Position numbers and translations under genes: made by a program. Source: Caulobacter sp. (GTDB lineage: Bacteria > Pseudomonadota > Alphaproteobacteria > Caulobacterales > Caulobacteraceae). From it: a stretch of DNA of 64,000 bases. The stretch is taken from positions 1 through 64,000 of the forward strand of contig JAQGIK010000093.1 in the NCBI GenBank assembly GCA_028291265.1, in the 5' to 3' direction. A model generated the notes under the pieces. That model ran no database searches and was not told the DNA's origin. It saw only the letters and a program-made list of their open reading frames with translations. Each line of letters begins with the position of its first letter. The first letter of the stretch is position 1. Positions 9,653 to 17,266 of this stretch are shown here, piece after piece.

Positions 9653-10138
9653 TCAAGCCTCGTCGGCGTTAACGCCCCGAGCCTGGAGTTGGGCCTTCAG
9701 CTTGCGGACGTCCGGGGCCATCAGGAAGCCGAAGGAGACGCAGCCTTCCTTGGTGTGGACGGCGTGGTGGAAGCGGTGGGCCTGGATCAGGCGTTTCCAG
9801 TAGGCGCTCCTGGCCTTGGGCATGGGGAAGCGGCGGTGGACGAGGCCGTCGTGGAACAGGGCGTAGATGGCCCCATAGGTGGTGATGCCGCAGCCGACCG
9901 GCAGCAGCCATGGCGTGCCGTGGACGCCGAAGTAGATGGCGACCATGGCCGGGGCGGCGAAGACGACGGCGAAGAGGTCGTTGAGTTCGAAGTTGCCGGT
10001 GCGCGGTTCATGGTGGCTGCGGTGCCAGACCCAGCCCCAGCCGTGCATGACATAGCGATGGGTCACCCAGGCGAAGCCTTCCATGAAGACCACGGCGCCG
10101 AGGTAGAGGACCACGAACTCAAGAACCTGCAGGATCAT
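9653..10138 (-). CDS. crtZ: CrtZ-like beta-carotene hydroxylase / fatty acid hydroxylase superfamily
   Basis: This 161-residue membrane protein has four hydrophobic segments and the complete eight-histidine pattern of CrtZ-type non-heme di-iron hydroxylases: HRYVMH, HRSHH, HDGLVH and HRFHH (HX4H, HX2HH, HX4H, HX2HH). CrtZ hydroxylates the beta-ionone rings of carotenoids. The ATG overlaps the permease stop as ATGA, so it is the last gene of a four-gene operon. No phytoene synthase, desaturase or lycopene cyclase is in the window, so the substrate may be something other than beta-carotene. The ORF track buries it in a 630-residue shadow fusion. Confidence 0.88.
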   Translation of the reverse strand: MILQVLEFVVLYLGAVVFMEGFAWVTHRYVMHGWGWVWHRSHHEPRTGNFELNDLFAVVFAAPAMVAIYFGVHGTPWLLPVGCGITTYGAIYALFHDGLVHRRFPMPKARSAYWKRLIQAHRFHHAVHTKEGCVSFGFLMAPDVRKLKAQLQARGVNADEA

Positions 10139-11340
10139 CGACGCACCAGGCGGGCCATCACATGGGCCAGCAGCAGGCCCGCCAGACCCGTGCCGACCAG
10201 AACCCCCCAGGCAGGATACAACGAAGTCCACTCCGCGTCGCGCCAAAGCAGGGCCTGGTAGGCGTCTATGGCCCAGGCGTGGGGAGTGAAGAATCCCAGG
10301 GTCTGCAGCCAGGGCGGCATCAGGAAGCGGGGCACCATGCTGCCGCCGACCGCCGCCAGGAGGAGGATCAGGAACGTAGACACAAGCTGGGCCTGGTCGC
10401 GGGTGCGGGTCAGGGCGACGACGCCGAGCGCCATGCCGCCGGCGCAGACGCCGACGCAGACGCTGGTCGCCAGCCAGGGCAGCAGGTGGCTGCGGACCTG
10501 GACGTCGTAGATCAGCTGGGCGACGAAGAAGATGGCGCAGGCCTGCAGCACCGTCTGCAGGACGATGAACAGGAACTTGCCGTTGAGGGCCGGGACCATG
10601 CCGGCGGCCCCGGCCAGGATGCGGTCGGCGACGCCGGCGCGGCGCTCCTCGATCAGGGTCATGGCGGCGTTCACGGCCGAGAACAGGGCGAAGAGGATGG
10701 TCACCGCCCCGGCGTAATAGGCGATGGCCCCCCTGCCCTTGCCGGCCCCGGAGATGGCCTCGGTGGCGAACAGGTCCTGGGCGGCGGGGACGGCGCGGCC
10801 GGCCTTGGCGTCGTCGTGGACCATGTCGACGATGGCCTTGGCCTGGTTCTTCTGGCCGGCCGACAAGGGGGCGAAGACCGGCTCGACCATGCCTAGCGTC
10901 TTTTCCAGCATGATGTCGGGCAGGCGCTCGCTGAGCGCCGCCTGGATGCGGCCCTGGGTCATCGGGGCGGCCATGGCCCGGGTGGTGTCGGTGACGATCA
11001 GGAAGGGCGTGCCCGAACCGGCCGGGTCGGAGAGGATGATCAGGCCGGCGTCGGCCTTGCCGGCCCGGACCTGACGGCGGACGGTCTTGGCGGTGTTGGG
11101 ATCGGCGGTCAGGCCCCGCAGGCGGCCGTCCTGCAGCAGGGCCTCGACGAGCCGGCCCGAGGCGGGCGTCCGGGCCTGGTCGGCGATGACCAGTTTGAGC
11201 TTGATGTTCTCGCCGGTCGAGCCGGCGAAAACCGTGGCGAAGATCACGAAGACCAGCGGCGGCAGCAGGAAGGTCATGGCCAGGGCGCCGCGATCGCGCA
11301 GCAGCCGAAGCAGCATCACCCGGAACATCGCGAACATCAT
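10135..11340 (-). CDS. ABC-2 type exporter permease
   Basis: This 401-residue protein has an N-terminal membrane segment (MTFLLPPLVFVIFATVFAG), a large extracytoplasmic domain of about 190 residues, and five or so C-terminal membrane segments with the ABC2 motif NAAMTLIEERRAGVADRIL. That layout is the ABC2_membrane_3 class of drug, lipid and polysaccharide exporters. The ATG overlaps the ATPase stop, and a second ATG follows directly. Its partner is the ATPase encoded just upstream, and the substrate is unknown. Flanking isoprenoid-type genes hint at a terpenoid or lipid cargo. Confidence 0.88.
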   Translation of the reverse strand: MMFAMFRVMLLRLLRDRGALAMTFLLPPLVFVIFATVFAGSTGENIKLKLVIADQARTPASGRLVEALLQDGRLRGLTADPNTAKTVRRQVRAGKADAGLIILSDPAGSGTPFLIVTDTTRAMAAPMTQGRIQAALSERLPDIMLEKTLGMVEPVFAPLSAGQKNQAKAIVDMVHDDAKAGRAVPAAQDLFATEAISGAGKGRGAIAYYAGAVTILFALFSAVNAAMTLIEERRAGVADRILAGAAGMVPALNGKFLFIVLQTVLQACAIFFVAQLIYDVQVRSHLLPWLATSVCVGVCAGGMALGVVALTRTRDQAQLVSTFLILLLAAVGGSMVPRFLMPPWLQTLGFFTPHAWAIDAYQALLWRDAEWTSLYPAWGVLVGTGLAGLLLAHVMARLVRR

Positions 11341-12281
11341 GCGGCGTCTTGCCAGTCGGCGACGAGGGTGAAGAGGTTGTGCAGCGACGGCTGGCGCACG
11401 CGGATCTCGCGCGGCGTGACGCCGGCCTTGCGCAGGGTCGCGTCCAGCTTGCCGGCCGTGGCGTAGCCGCCGGCGTCCAGCGTGGTCCAGATGTTGGTCT
11501 TGCCGCGTCGTTCGAGGCCGGCGCCGGCCAGGACGATCTCGTCACCGCTGTCGGGGTCTTCGTCGAGCTGGACGAGGATTTCCAGCTCTTCGCCGAAGGC
11601 CTGGGTGATCAGGTGGCGGGGCGAGCCCTCCATGACCTTGCGGCCCTCGCGCAGGAAGCCGACGCGGTCGGCCAGGTCGCCGGCCTGGTCGAGGTCGTGG
11701 GTGATCATCAGCACGCAGACGCCGGTGTCGCGCAGGTCGCGGATGACGCCGTCGAGGGCCTCGCGGGCGTCGGGATCGACCCCGACCATCGGCTCGTCGA
11801 GGACCAGCAGGCGGGGGCTGTGCAGGATGGCGCAGGCGATGTTGACCCGCCGGCGATAGCCGCCCGAGAGGCGGCCGATCGGCTCGTTCTCGCGGTCGGC
11901 GATGCGGCAGAGGTGGATCGCGCGGGCGACAGCGTCGCGCAGGGCCTTGCCCTTGACCCCGGCCAGGCGGCCGAAGGTCTGCAGGTTCTCAGCGACGGTC
12001 ATGTGGTTGTAGAGGGCGATGTCCTGGGGGACGAGGCCGAGCGCCGCGCGGCAGACCGGGGTGGACCAGGGGTTCTGGCCCTCGAGGGCGATGTCGCCCT
12101 TGCTGAGCTTCATGCGGCCGCAGATGGCGTGGATCAGGGTGGTCTTGCCCGATCCGTTGGGGCCCAGCAGGGCGTAGATCTCGCCGGGCCGCAGGGTCAG
12201 GTCGATGCCGCGCAGGATCTTGCGCCGGCCGTAGCTGAGCTCGGCCCCCCAGACGTTGAGGATCGGCCGGCTGTCGGTCAC
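11337..12281 (-). CDS. ABC transporter ATP-binding protein
   Basis: This 314-residue ABC ATPase has Walker A GPNGSGKTT (about residues 40-48), signature RLSGGYRRRVNIA, Walker B LLVLDEPMVGVD and the H-loop MITHD. The last ~90 residues form a C-terminal extension like those of drug/lipid-exporter ATPases (CcmA/DrrA type). The start is a GTG overlapping the stop of the polyprenyl synthase gene as GTGA. It should pair with the ABC-2 permease that overlaps its 3' end. Confidence 0.93.
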   Translation of the reverse strand: MTDSRPILNVWGAELSYGRRKILRGIDLTLRPGEIYALLGPNGSGKTTLIHAICGRMKLSKGDIALEGQNPWSTPVCRAALGLVPQDIALYNHMTVAENLQTFGRLAGVKGKALRDAVARAIHLCRIADRENEPIGRLSGGYRRRVNIACAILHSPRLLVLDEPMVGVDPDAREALDGVIRDLRDTGVCVLMITHDLDQAGDLADRVGFLREGRKVMEGSPRHLITQAFGEELEILVQLDEDPDSGDEIVLAGAGLERRGKTNIWTTLDAGGYATAGKLDATLRKAGVTPREIRVRQPSLHNLFTLVADWQDAA

Positions 12282-13165
12282 GCGGCGACCTTGCGGGGGC
12301 CGAACAGGGCCGATGCGTAACGCCAGGCGTGGTCGCCGCAGCGGGCTTCGGAGAGCGCGTCATGGGCGGCGTCGAGGTAGCCCTGCATGGCGTTACGCGC
12401 GCCGGCGACGCCGAGGCTGGTGACCAGGGTCGGCATGCCGGCGTCCTTGCCGAGATCCTTGCCTTCGGAGGCCGTGCCCTCGGCGTCGAGGATGTCGTCG
12501 CGGATCTGGAAGGCGAGGCCGAGGCGGCGGGCGAACTCGCCGATGGCGGCCAGCCTGACGCCATCGGCGCCGGCGATCAGCGCCCCGGCCTGGGCCGGGG
12601 CGACCAGCAGGACGCCGGTCTTCTGGTGGTTGAGGAGGTCGATCTCGTCGTTGCTCAGGGTCTTGCCGCGGCGGTCGAGGTCGCGGGCCTGGCCGGCGAC
12701 GAGGCCGCGGAAGCCGACGCATTCGCTGAGGCGCGCCATCAGCTCGACCTTGGCCGGGTCGGCCAGGCCGGCGTCGTCGGCGATCACCCCGTAGGCCCGG
12801 TTGAGCAGGGCGACGGCGGCCAAGATGGCGCTGGCCTCGTCGAAGGCCCGGTGCGTGGTGGCGACGCCCCGGCGCAGGTGGGCGTCGTCCATCGACGGCA
12901 GATCGTCGAGAATCAGCGAGGCGGTGTGGACCATCTCGAAGGCGCAGGCGGCGTCGAGGGCGGCGCCCTCCGGGGCGCCGAAGTCGCGGGCGGTGAGGAT
13001 GGCCAGCATGGGCCGGAAGCGCTTGCCGGAGGCGAGGACGGCATAGCGGGCCGCCCCCGTCAGCGGGCCCGGCGCCTGGCCGTCCGGCGGCAGCAGCTGG
13101 GCCAGGCGCCGGTCGACGAGGCCCCGGGTCTGTTCGAGCCCATTGAAGAAGGCCGCATCGTCCAT
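12278..13165 (-). CDS. crtE: polyprenyl synthetase, GGPP/FPP synthase-like
   Basis: This 295-residue trans-isoprenyl diphosphate synthase condenses isopentenyl diphosphate with allylic diphosphates. Visible motifs are GKRFRPML, the first aspartate-rich motif DDLPSMDD, GQARDLD, and the second aspartate-rich motif FQIRDDILD. The ORF track begins 40 codons upstream, and I use the ATG of MDDAAFFNGLEQT, where family homology begins. It heads the operon with the ABC exporter and crtZ. Product chain length cannot be read reliably, so ispA-type farnesyl synthase remains possible. The crtE symbol follows the crtZ neighbour. Confidence 0.8.
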   Translation of the reverse strand: MDDAAFFNGLEQTRGLVDRRLAQLLPPDGQAPGPLTGAARYAVLASGKRFRPMLAILTARDFGAPEGAALDAACAFEMVHTASLILDDLPSMDDAHLRRGVATTHRAFDEASAILAAVALLNRAYGVIADDAGLADPAKVELMARLSECVGFRGLVAGQARDLDRRGKTLSNDEIDLLNHQKTGVLLVAPAQAGALIAGADGVRLAAIGEFARRLGLAFQIRDDILDAEGTASEGKDLGKDAGMPTLVTSLGVAGARNAMQGYLDAAHDALSEARCGDHAWRYASALFGPRKVAA

Positions 13166-13250
13166 CCGCTGGCCTTGAACCCCGTCTTGCCCCCGAAGCA
13201 GGCGGGAGAAGTTTTGACGGTCTGTATGGTGAGCGTCAACGACGTTGCGT

Positions 13251-13355
13251 GCTTCGACACGCGGCCTACGGCCGCTGCTCAGCATGACTAGCTTCTTGAA
13301 CTCCGCCCAAGTCAGTCATCCTGAGCAGCCCGCGCAAGCGGGCGTGTCGAAGGAC
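13251..13355. repeat. inverted pair of REP-like palindromes
   Basis: Two copies of one element face each other. At 13315-13355 the plus strand reads GTCATCCTGAGCAGC, a short hairpin (CCCGC-GCAA-GCGGG), then GTGTCGAAGGAC. At 13251-13288 the minus strand reads GTCATGCTGAGCAGC, a hairpin (GCGGCC-GTA-GGCCGC), then GTGTCGAAGC. The shared flanks and different but self-complementary cores are typical of bacterial interspersed palindromes. The pair fills the gap upstream of crtE. Confidence 0.75.
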
Positions 13356-13359
13356 GCAC

Positions 13360-13980
13360 TCAGGCCCGCGCCTCGCCCCACTCGTTCCAGCCGACCGACT
13401 TGGGCGTGCTGGGCAGGTACATGCTGTTGAGCTCGGTCAGGGCGAAGCCGGCGGCGGTGATGGATGCGCCGACCGGGCGGGTCAGGTGGCAGCCGCCGGC
13501 CAGGCGCTTCCACACCGGCTCGATGAAGCCCTGCCAGTTGGCCACCTTGGGGTCGGGCGACAGGCCGTGCTCGCAGAACAGGAAACGGCCGCCGGGCTTG
13601 AGCACGCGTTTGGCCTCGGCCAGGGCGGCCGGCGGCGAGGCGACGCTGCAGAGGGTGAAGGTGCAGACCACGCAGTCGAAGCTGGCGTCGGGATACGGGA
13701 GCGCCTCGGCCCTGCCGTCCTGAATTCCGACCTTGAGTCCCTCGGCGCGCGGAGCCTTCTCGGCGATGGCGCGCAGTTCAGCGGAAGGATCGACCCCGGA
13801 AACGCTGGTCACCTGGGCGGCGTCGTAGTGAATCAGGTTCATGCCGCCGCCGATGCCCAACTCCAGCACCTTGCCGGCCGCCTTGGGCACGACCTTCCGG
13901 CGCTGGTAGGTGATCGGCTTGGCCCCGCAGGCGCAGCCGATCAGCCTGGGCATGATGTGGCGGTCGTAGAAGCTGGTCAT
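13360..13980 (-). CDS. class I SAM-dependent methyltransferase
   Basis: This 206-residue protein has a Methyltransf_11-type fold: motif I VLELGIGGGMNL (about residues 38-49), an acidic residue in SGVDPS, the post-motif segment ASFDCVVCTFTLCSV and motif VLKPGGRFLFCEHG. The family includes UbiE-like and METTL7-like small-molecule methyltransferases. Nothing visible fixes the substrate. It has its own ATG about 90 bases after the Nudix gene, with a hairpin between them, and ends at the REP pair. Confidence 0.85.
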   Translation of the reverse strand: MTSFYDRHIMPRLIGCACGAKPITYQRRKVVPKAAGKVLELGIGGGMNLIHYDAAQVTSVSGVDPSAELRAIAEKAPRAEGLKVGIQDGRAEALPYPDASFDCVVCTFTLCSVASPPAALAEAKRVLKPGGRFLFCEHGLSPDPKVANWQGFIEPVWKRLAGGCHLTRPVGASITAAGFALTELNSMYLPSTPKSVGWNEWGEARA

Positions 13981-14027
13981 GGAGGCAGGCTGCAGGGTTT
14001 GGGGGTTTCAGTCCACCCACCCACCAT

Positions 14028-14056
14028 CCGCTCATACCGAATGCCGGGATGAGCGG
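14028..14056. terminator. hairpin between Nudix and methyltransferase genes
   Basis: CCGCTCAT (14028-14035) pairs perfectly with ATGAGCGG (14049-14056) around a 13-base loop that can add a short inner stem. No T-run follows on either strand, so it may be an RNA-stability or attenuation hairpin rather than a classical terminator. Confidence 0.35.
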
Positions 14057-14067
14057 TAGGAGGGGGT

Positions 14068-14514
14068 TTAGGCCTTGCTCCGCAACCACCGCGCCACGGC
14101 CCAGGCATGGCTCTCGTGGCGCAGTTTCAGCACCGCCTCCTGGGGCCTGAGCCAGACCAGGGCGTGGTCGTCCTCGACCTTCAGCGAGGGGTCCTCGCCG
14201 GTCAGCGTCGCCCGATAGACGCCGCCTTCGTTCTCGACCGGCTCGCCGTCGCTCTTGAGGAACAGCTGGCTGGCGCGGACGATGAGGGGGCCGGGCTCGA
14301 CGATCAGGCCGGTCTCCTCGCCGAACTCGCGGACCAGGGCCTGCGCTTCCGTTTCCATGCCGTCGACCGCGCCGCCGGGCAGGTCGTGGTAGCTGCGGTC
14401 GTCGGTGCGGGTGACGTGGACGCAGGCGATCAGGCCGTCGCGCTCACAGACGCCGAAGGAGGCCGGGCGCAGGCGGTAGGCCTTCTCCGGATCGCGGACG
14501 CCGAACTCCAGCAT
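14068..14514 (-). CDS. Nudix hydrolase
   Basis: This 148-residue protein contains a perfect Nudix box, GAVDGMETEAQALVREFGEETGL, fitting GX5EX7REUXEEXGU, at about residues 49-71. Nudix enzymes cleave nucleoside diphosphates linked to another moiety, and the substrate cannot be predicted. The ATG of MLEFGVRDPEK overlaps the stop of the upstream S1/P1 nuclease gene by one base (TGATG). The two are therefore cotranscribed and probably coupled, perhaps in nucleotide salvage or clean-up. The track ORF adds 70 shadow residues. Confidence 0.93.
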   Translation of the reverse strand: MLEFGVRDPEKAYRLRPASFGVCERDGLIACVHVTRTDDRSYHDLPGGAVDGMETEAQALVREFGEETGLIVEPGPLIVRASQLFLKSDGEPVENEGGVYRATLTGEDPSLKVEDDHALVWLRPQEAVLKLRHESHAWAVARWLRSKA

Positions 14515-15527
14515 CAGTCCTTGCCCAGCAGCGAGGTCCAGGGGTCGGCCTTGCCGGCGGCCACGTCCTCGACGGCGACGGCGGGCCAGCCGATCTTGCC
14601 GGTGGCGCTCTCGCGCCAGGCCATGACGACCATGTCGCGCAGCTCGGCGCCGCCCTCGGCGACACGGCGGGTGGTGAAGTCGACGGCGCGGGCGTCGTTG
14701 GCCTTGAAGGCGCCCTGGGTCCACATCGCGTAGAGCGGCCCGGTCTCGGCGTTGGTCCTGCCCAGGTAGGCGACGGTCCGCTGCTCGATGGTGCAGGCGC
14801 AGTCACGCGGGGCCGGCAGGGCGGCGCGGGCCCCAGCGAGCGTGACATTGCGGGCGACGAACTCGCCCTCGAACGGGCCGTGGATGCGGTCGTTGGTGTA
14901 GCCGCCGGGGTTGGGGAAGTCGCCCCAGCCGTTGTAGTGGATCGAGGTGTGGAGCGGCTGCGAGCCGTCGCCGACGTAGTGGGCGAACTCGCCCATGTCG
15001 CGCAGGATCAGCTGTTCGCGGCGCAGGCGGTCGGCCTTGTACCAGGCCTTCTGCTGGCCCTTGGCGCGCTTTTCCATGGCGGTCAGGACGCGCCAGTAGC
15101 GGAAATCCATGGTCAGCTGCTGGTAGCCGTCGATGATCGAATACTGCAGCCAGCCGGCCTTCCAGCCGTCGGTCCCGGCCGTCTGCAGGGCCTTTTCGTA
15201 GTCGGCGCGAGTGGCCTTGAGGTCGGCCAGCGGCATCACCCCCATGACCAGGCCGGCGTCGTCGAGGTCGACGAAGTGGGCCCCCTCGCGGTCGGCGTCG
15301 TGCAGCTTGCCGGCGCCCTTCCAGCGGTCGGGCTCGCGGGCCAGCTCGCCCATGGCGGCGACGGCCTTCTTGCCGCGCAGGAAGGCGGGGATCTCGGCGG
15401 GCAGGACCTCGACGGCCAGCTGGCCGACCAGGCGGTGGCCGCTGGCGCCCCAGGCGAGGGCCTGGGTGACGGCGATGGCCCCGATCAGACCGGCGGCGGC
15501 GAGGGTGACGAAGAGGCGGTGACGCAA
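14514..15527 (-). CDS. S1/P1-type zinc-dependent nuclease, secreted
   Basis: This 337-residue protein begins with a Sec signal peptide (MRHRLFVTLAAAGLIGAIAVTQALA). Cleavage would leave an N-terminal WGASGH, the Trp and His ligands that begin all S1/P1 nucleases. Further zinc ligands lie in GEFAHYVGDGSQPLHTSIHYNGWGD. Family members degrade single-stranded nucleic acids and remove 3' phosphates, here outside the cytoplasm. It is the first gene of the nuclease-Nudix pair. The 250 bases upstream to the gst gene hold nothing I can name. Confidence 0.93.
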   Translation of the reverse strand: MRHRLFVTLAAAGLIGAIAVTQALAWGASGHRLVGQLAVEVLPAEIPAFLRGKKAVAAMGELAREPDRWKGAGKLHDADREGAHFVDLDDAGLVMGVMPLADLKATRADYEKALQTAGTDGWKAGWLQYSIIDGYQQLTMDFRYWRVLTAMEKRAKGQQKAWYKADRLRREQLILRDMGEFAHYVGDGSQPLHTSIHYNGWGDFPNPGGYTNDRIHGPFEGEFVARNVTLAGARAALPAPRDCACTIEQRTVAYLGRTNAETGPLYAMWTQGAFKANDARAVDFTTRRVAEGGAELRDMVVMAWRESATGKIGWPAVAVEDVAAGKADPWTSLLGKD

Positions 15528-15780
15528 GGACGTGAACTCCGGATGGGGGACGGACCCTAGGCGGTTCGCGGCGGCCTGAAAATGGCGGCGGCTTATCGAA
15601 GCGGTGGGCCATTGTAGCAGGTCGGCGGGAAGGGAAGCCGGAAAAGTCGGCGGGCCAGTGCGATTGTTCCGTGATTTCAGCGGGTTAGGCGTGGCGCTCG
15701 CGCACGGGTTTGTACGGCTCCGGACCGGGCCCCGATGGGTGGCGGCGCCGGGTTTTTGTTACGGTCGTGTGGGGGCCAGC

Positions 15781-16365
15781 CTAGATCCCGAGGGCCGCCT
15801 CGACGCGGACGATCCAGGCCTGGACGGCGGGGTAGTCCGAGAGGTCGAAGCCGCCTTCGTGGGCGACGCGGGTGTAGGCGACCAGGGCGATGTCGGCGAG
15901 GGTCAGGTCGTGGCCGACGAGGAAGGGCGACCCCTCCAGCGCCATCTCCAGCCGGGCCAGGGCGGCCTTGCCGCGCTCGACGACCTTGGGGTCGAGGTCG
16001 GCCGCCGCCTTGCCCAGGTAGGCCATCTGGAAGCGGGCGACGGCGACGTAGGGCTCATGACTGTACTGCTCCCAGAACAGCCACTCGAACATCTTGGCGC
16101 GCTCGTACGAGTCCTTGGGGACCAGATCGGAGCCTTCAGCAAGGTGAAGTATAATTGCATTGCTTTGCGCTAAAGCGCGGCCGTCCTCCAGGACAACCAG
16201 AGGAACCTGACCGGCCGGGTTGCGCGCCATGAAATCAGGCGTGCGACTTTCGCCCTTCAGCACGTCGGTTTCGACCCAGCGATACGGCGTACCGATTCGG
16301 TCGGCGGTCCACTTTACCTTGAGACAATTGCCGCTGATGCTGTCGCCAAACACCGTGATACTCAT
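15781..16365 (-). CDS. glutathione S-transferase family protein
   Basis: This 194-residue protein has a thioredoxin-like N-terminal domain with FGDSISGNCLKVKW (Ser/Cys at the glutathione site), the cis-proline NPAGQVPLVVLEDG and the ALAQSNAIILHLAEG segment. An all-helical C-terminal domain follows, with the N-capping motif GHDLTLADIALV. These are standard cytosolic GST features. The ORF track starts 12 codons earlier. I use the ATG of MSITVFGDSI because GGGAG lies at proper spacing and family homology begins there. Confidence 0.92.
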   Translation of the reverse strand: MSITVFGDSISGNCLKVKWTADRIGTPYRWVETDVLKGESRTPDFMARNPAGQVPLVVLEDGRALAQSNAIILHLAEGSDLVPKDSYERAKMFEWLFWEQYSHEPYVAVARFQMAYLGKAAADLDPKVVERGKAALARLEMALEGSPFLVGHDLTLADIALVAYTRVAHEGGFDLSDYPAVQAWIVRVEAALGI

Positions 16366-16462
16366 GGATTTTCTCCCTGCGACAACCGGCTGGGTTGCCA
16401 TTTCGGCCCCGGGCCGTTAACAAGCGCCCACCTGTCGTCGAGAAACAAAGGGGGGACCGCTG

Positions 16463-17071
16463 TTGAAGCGTACCTCGGCATGCCTCGCCGCACTGGCTTT
16501 TATGCTGGTTGCAAGTTCTTCGTCCGCCCAGACTTTGGGCAGCGCTAACGGCGATCCCATCGGGGATCTTATCGCGCAGATCAACACCGAGACGCCGGCC
16601 GCGAAGGCGGGACTCCGTGGGACCATGTCGCCCATTCCGGACGACGCCATCTTGCCCGATGACAACGCGGGTGAAGCCAAGACCGTTCCCGGCGACGCCG
16701 ACTGGAACATGCGCGTGACGCTGTACCATTCGGGCGGCGGCGGCGCGGGAGCCCGCGACTCGCTGGGCTGCCCGGTGGTGGCCATGCGCACGGCGGCGAC
16801 CGACCCGCGCGTCGCTCCCAAGCGCTCGATCATCTTCATTCCGGAAACCGTCGGCCTGCGGATGCCCGACGGCGGCGTCCACGATGGCTACTGGTACGTC
16901 TCCGACACCGGCGGCGGTGTGAAGGGCAGCCACGTCGACCTGTTCACCGGCCATGGCCGGGGGTCGATGAGCCCGCTGATGAAGATCAACACCCGGACGG
17001 TCGCGGTCATGAAGGCCGGCACCTTCACCGGTTGTCCGAAGGCCGGCCAGCGGATCGCCACGGCGAAGTAG
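16463..17071 (+). CDS. secreted 3D-domain protein
   Basis: This 202-residue protein starts at a TTG preceded by AAAGGGGGG at good spacing, and has a Sec signal peptide (LAALAFMLVASSSSAQ). The C-terminal half contains GGVHDGYWYVSDTGGGVKGSHVDLFTG, which matches the 3D domain named for its three conserved aspartates and found in MltA-like and other cell-wall-associated proteins. A peptidoglycan-related periplasmic role is an inference. It is monocistronic, divergent from gst, and ends in a perfect hairpin. Confidence 0.8.
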   Translation: MKRTSACLAALAFMLVASSSSAQTLGSANGDPIGDLIAQINTETPAAKAGLRGTMSPIPDDAILPDDNAGEAKTVPGDADWNMRVTLYHSGGGGAGARDSLGCPVVAMRTAATDPRVAPKRSIIFIPETVGLRMPDGGVHDGYWYVSDTGGGVKGSHVDLFTGHGRGSMSPLMKINTRTVAVMKAGTFTGCPKAGQRIATAK

Positions 17072-17086
17072 GGGCAACGCCCCTAC
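17068..17086 (+). terminator. perfect stem-loop spanning the stop codon of the 3D-domain gene
   Basis: GTAGGGGC and GCCCCTAC (8 bp) flank a three-base AAC loop, and the stop codon TAG lies inside the first arm. There is no T-run, so factor-independent termination is uncertain. Confidence 0.4.
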
Positions 17087-17098
17087 CCTCCCCTCCAT

Positions 17099-17239
17099 CG
17101 TCATCCTCGGGCTTGTCCCGAGGACCCATGGTTCAGCTTTCGCGAAACTTTGCATGGCGGGCTCCGACGGGACGGCGTCAGGACGTTTGGCGTTCGTGCG
17201 GCGGATGAATGGGCCCTCGGGACAAGCCCGAGGATGACG
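17099..17239. repeat. inverted pair of REP-like palindromes, second family
   Basis: CGTCATCCTCGGGCTTGTCCCGAGGACCCAT (17099-17129) recurs in inverted orientation as ATGGGCCCTCGGGACAAGCCCGAGGATGACG (17209-17239). Each copy contains the hairpin CCTCGGG-CTTGT-CCCGAGG. Elements of this sequence are widely dispersed in alphaproteobacterial genomes. The pair occupies the gap between the 3D-domain gene and cysH, which are convergent, so it may also act as a bidirectional 3' hairpin. Confidence 0.85.
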
Positions 17240-17266
17240 ACGGTGGGTGTGGCGAGCGCCGCGCGC

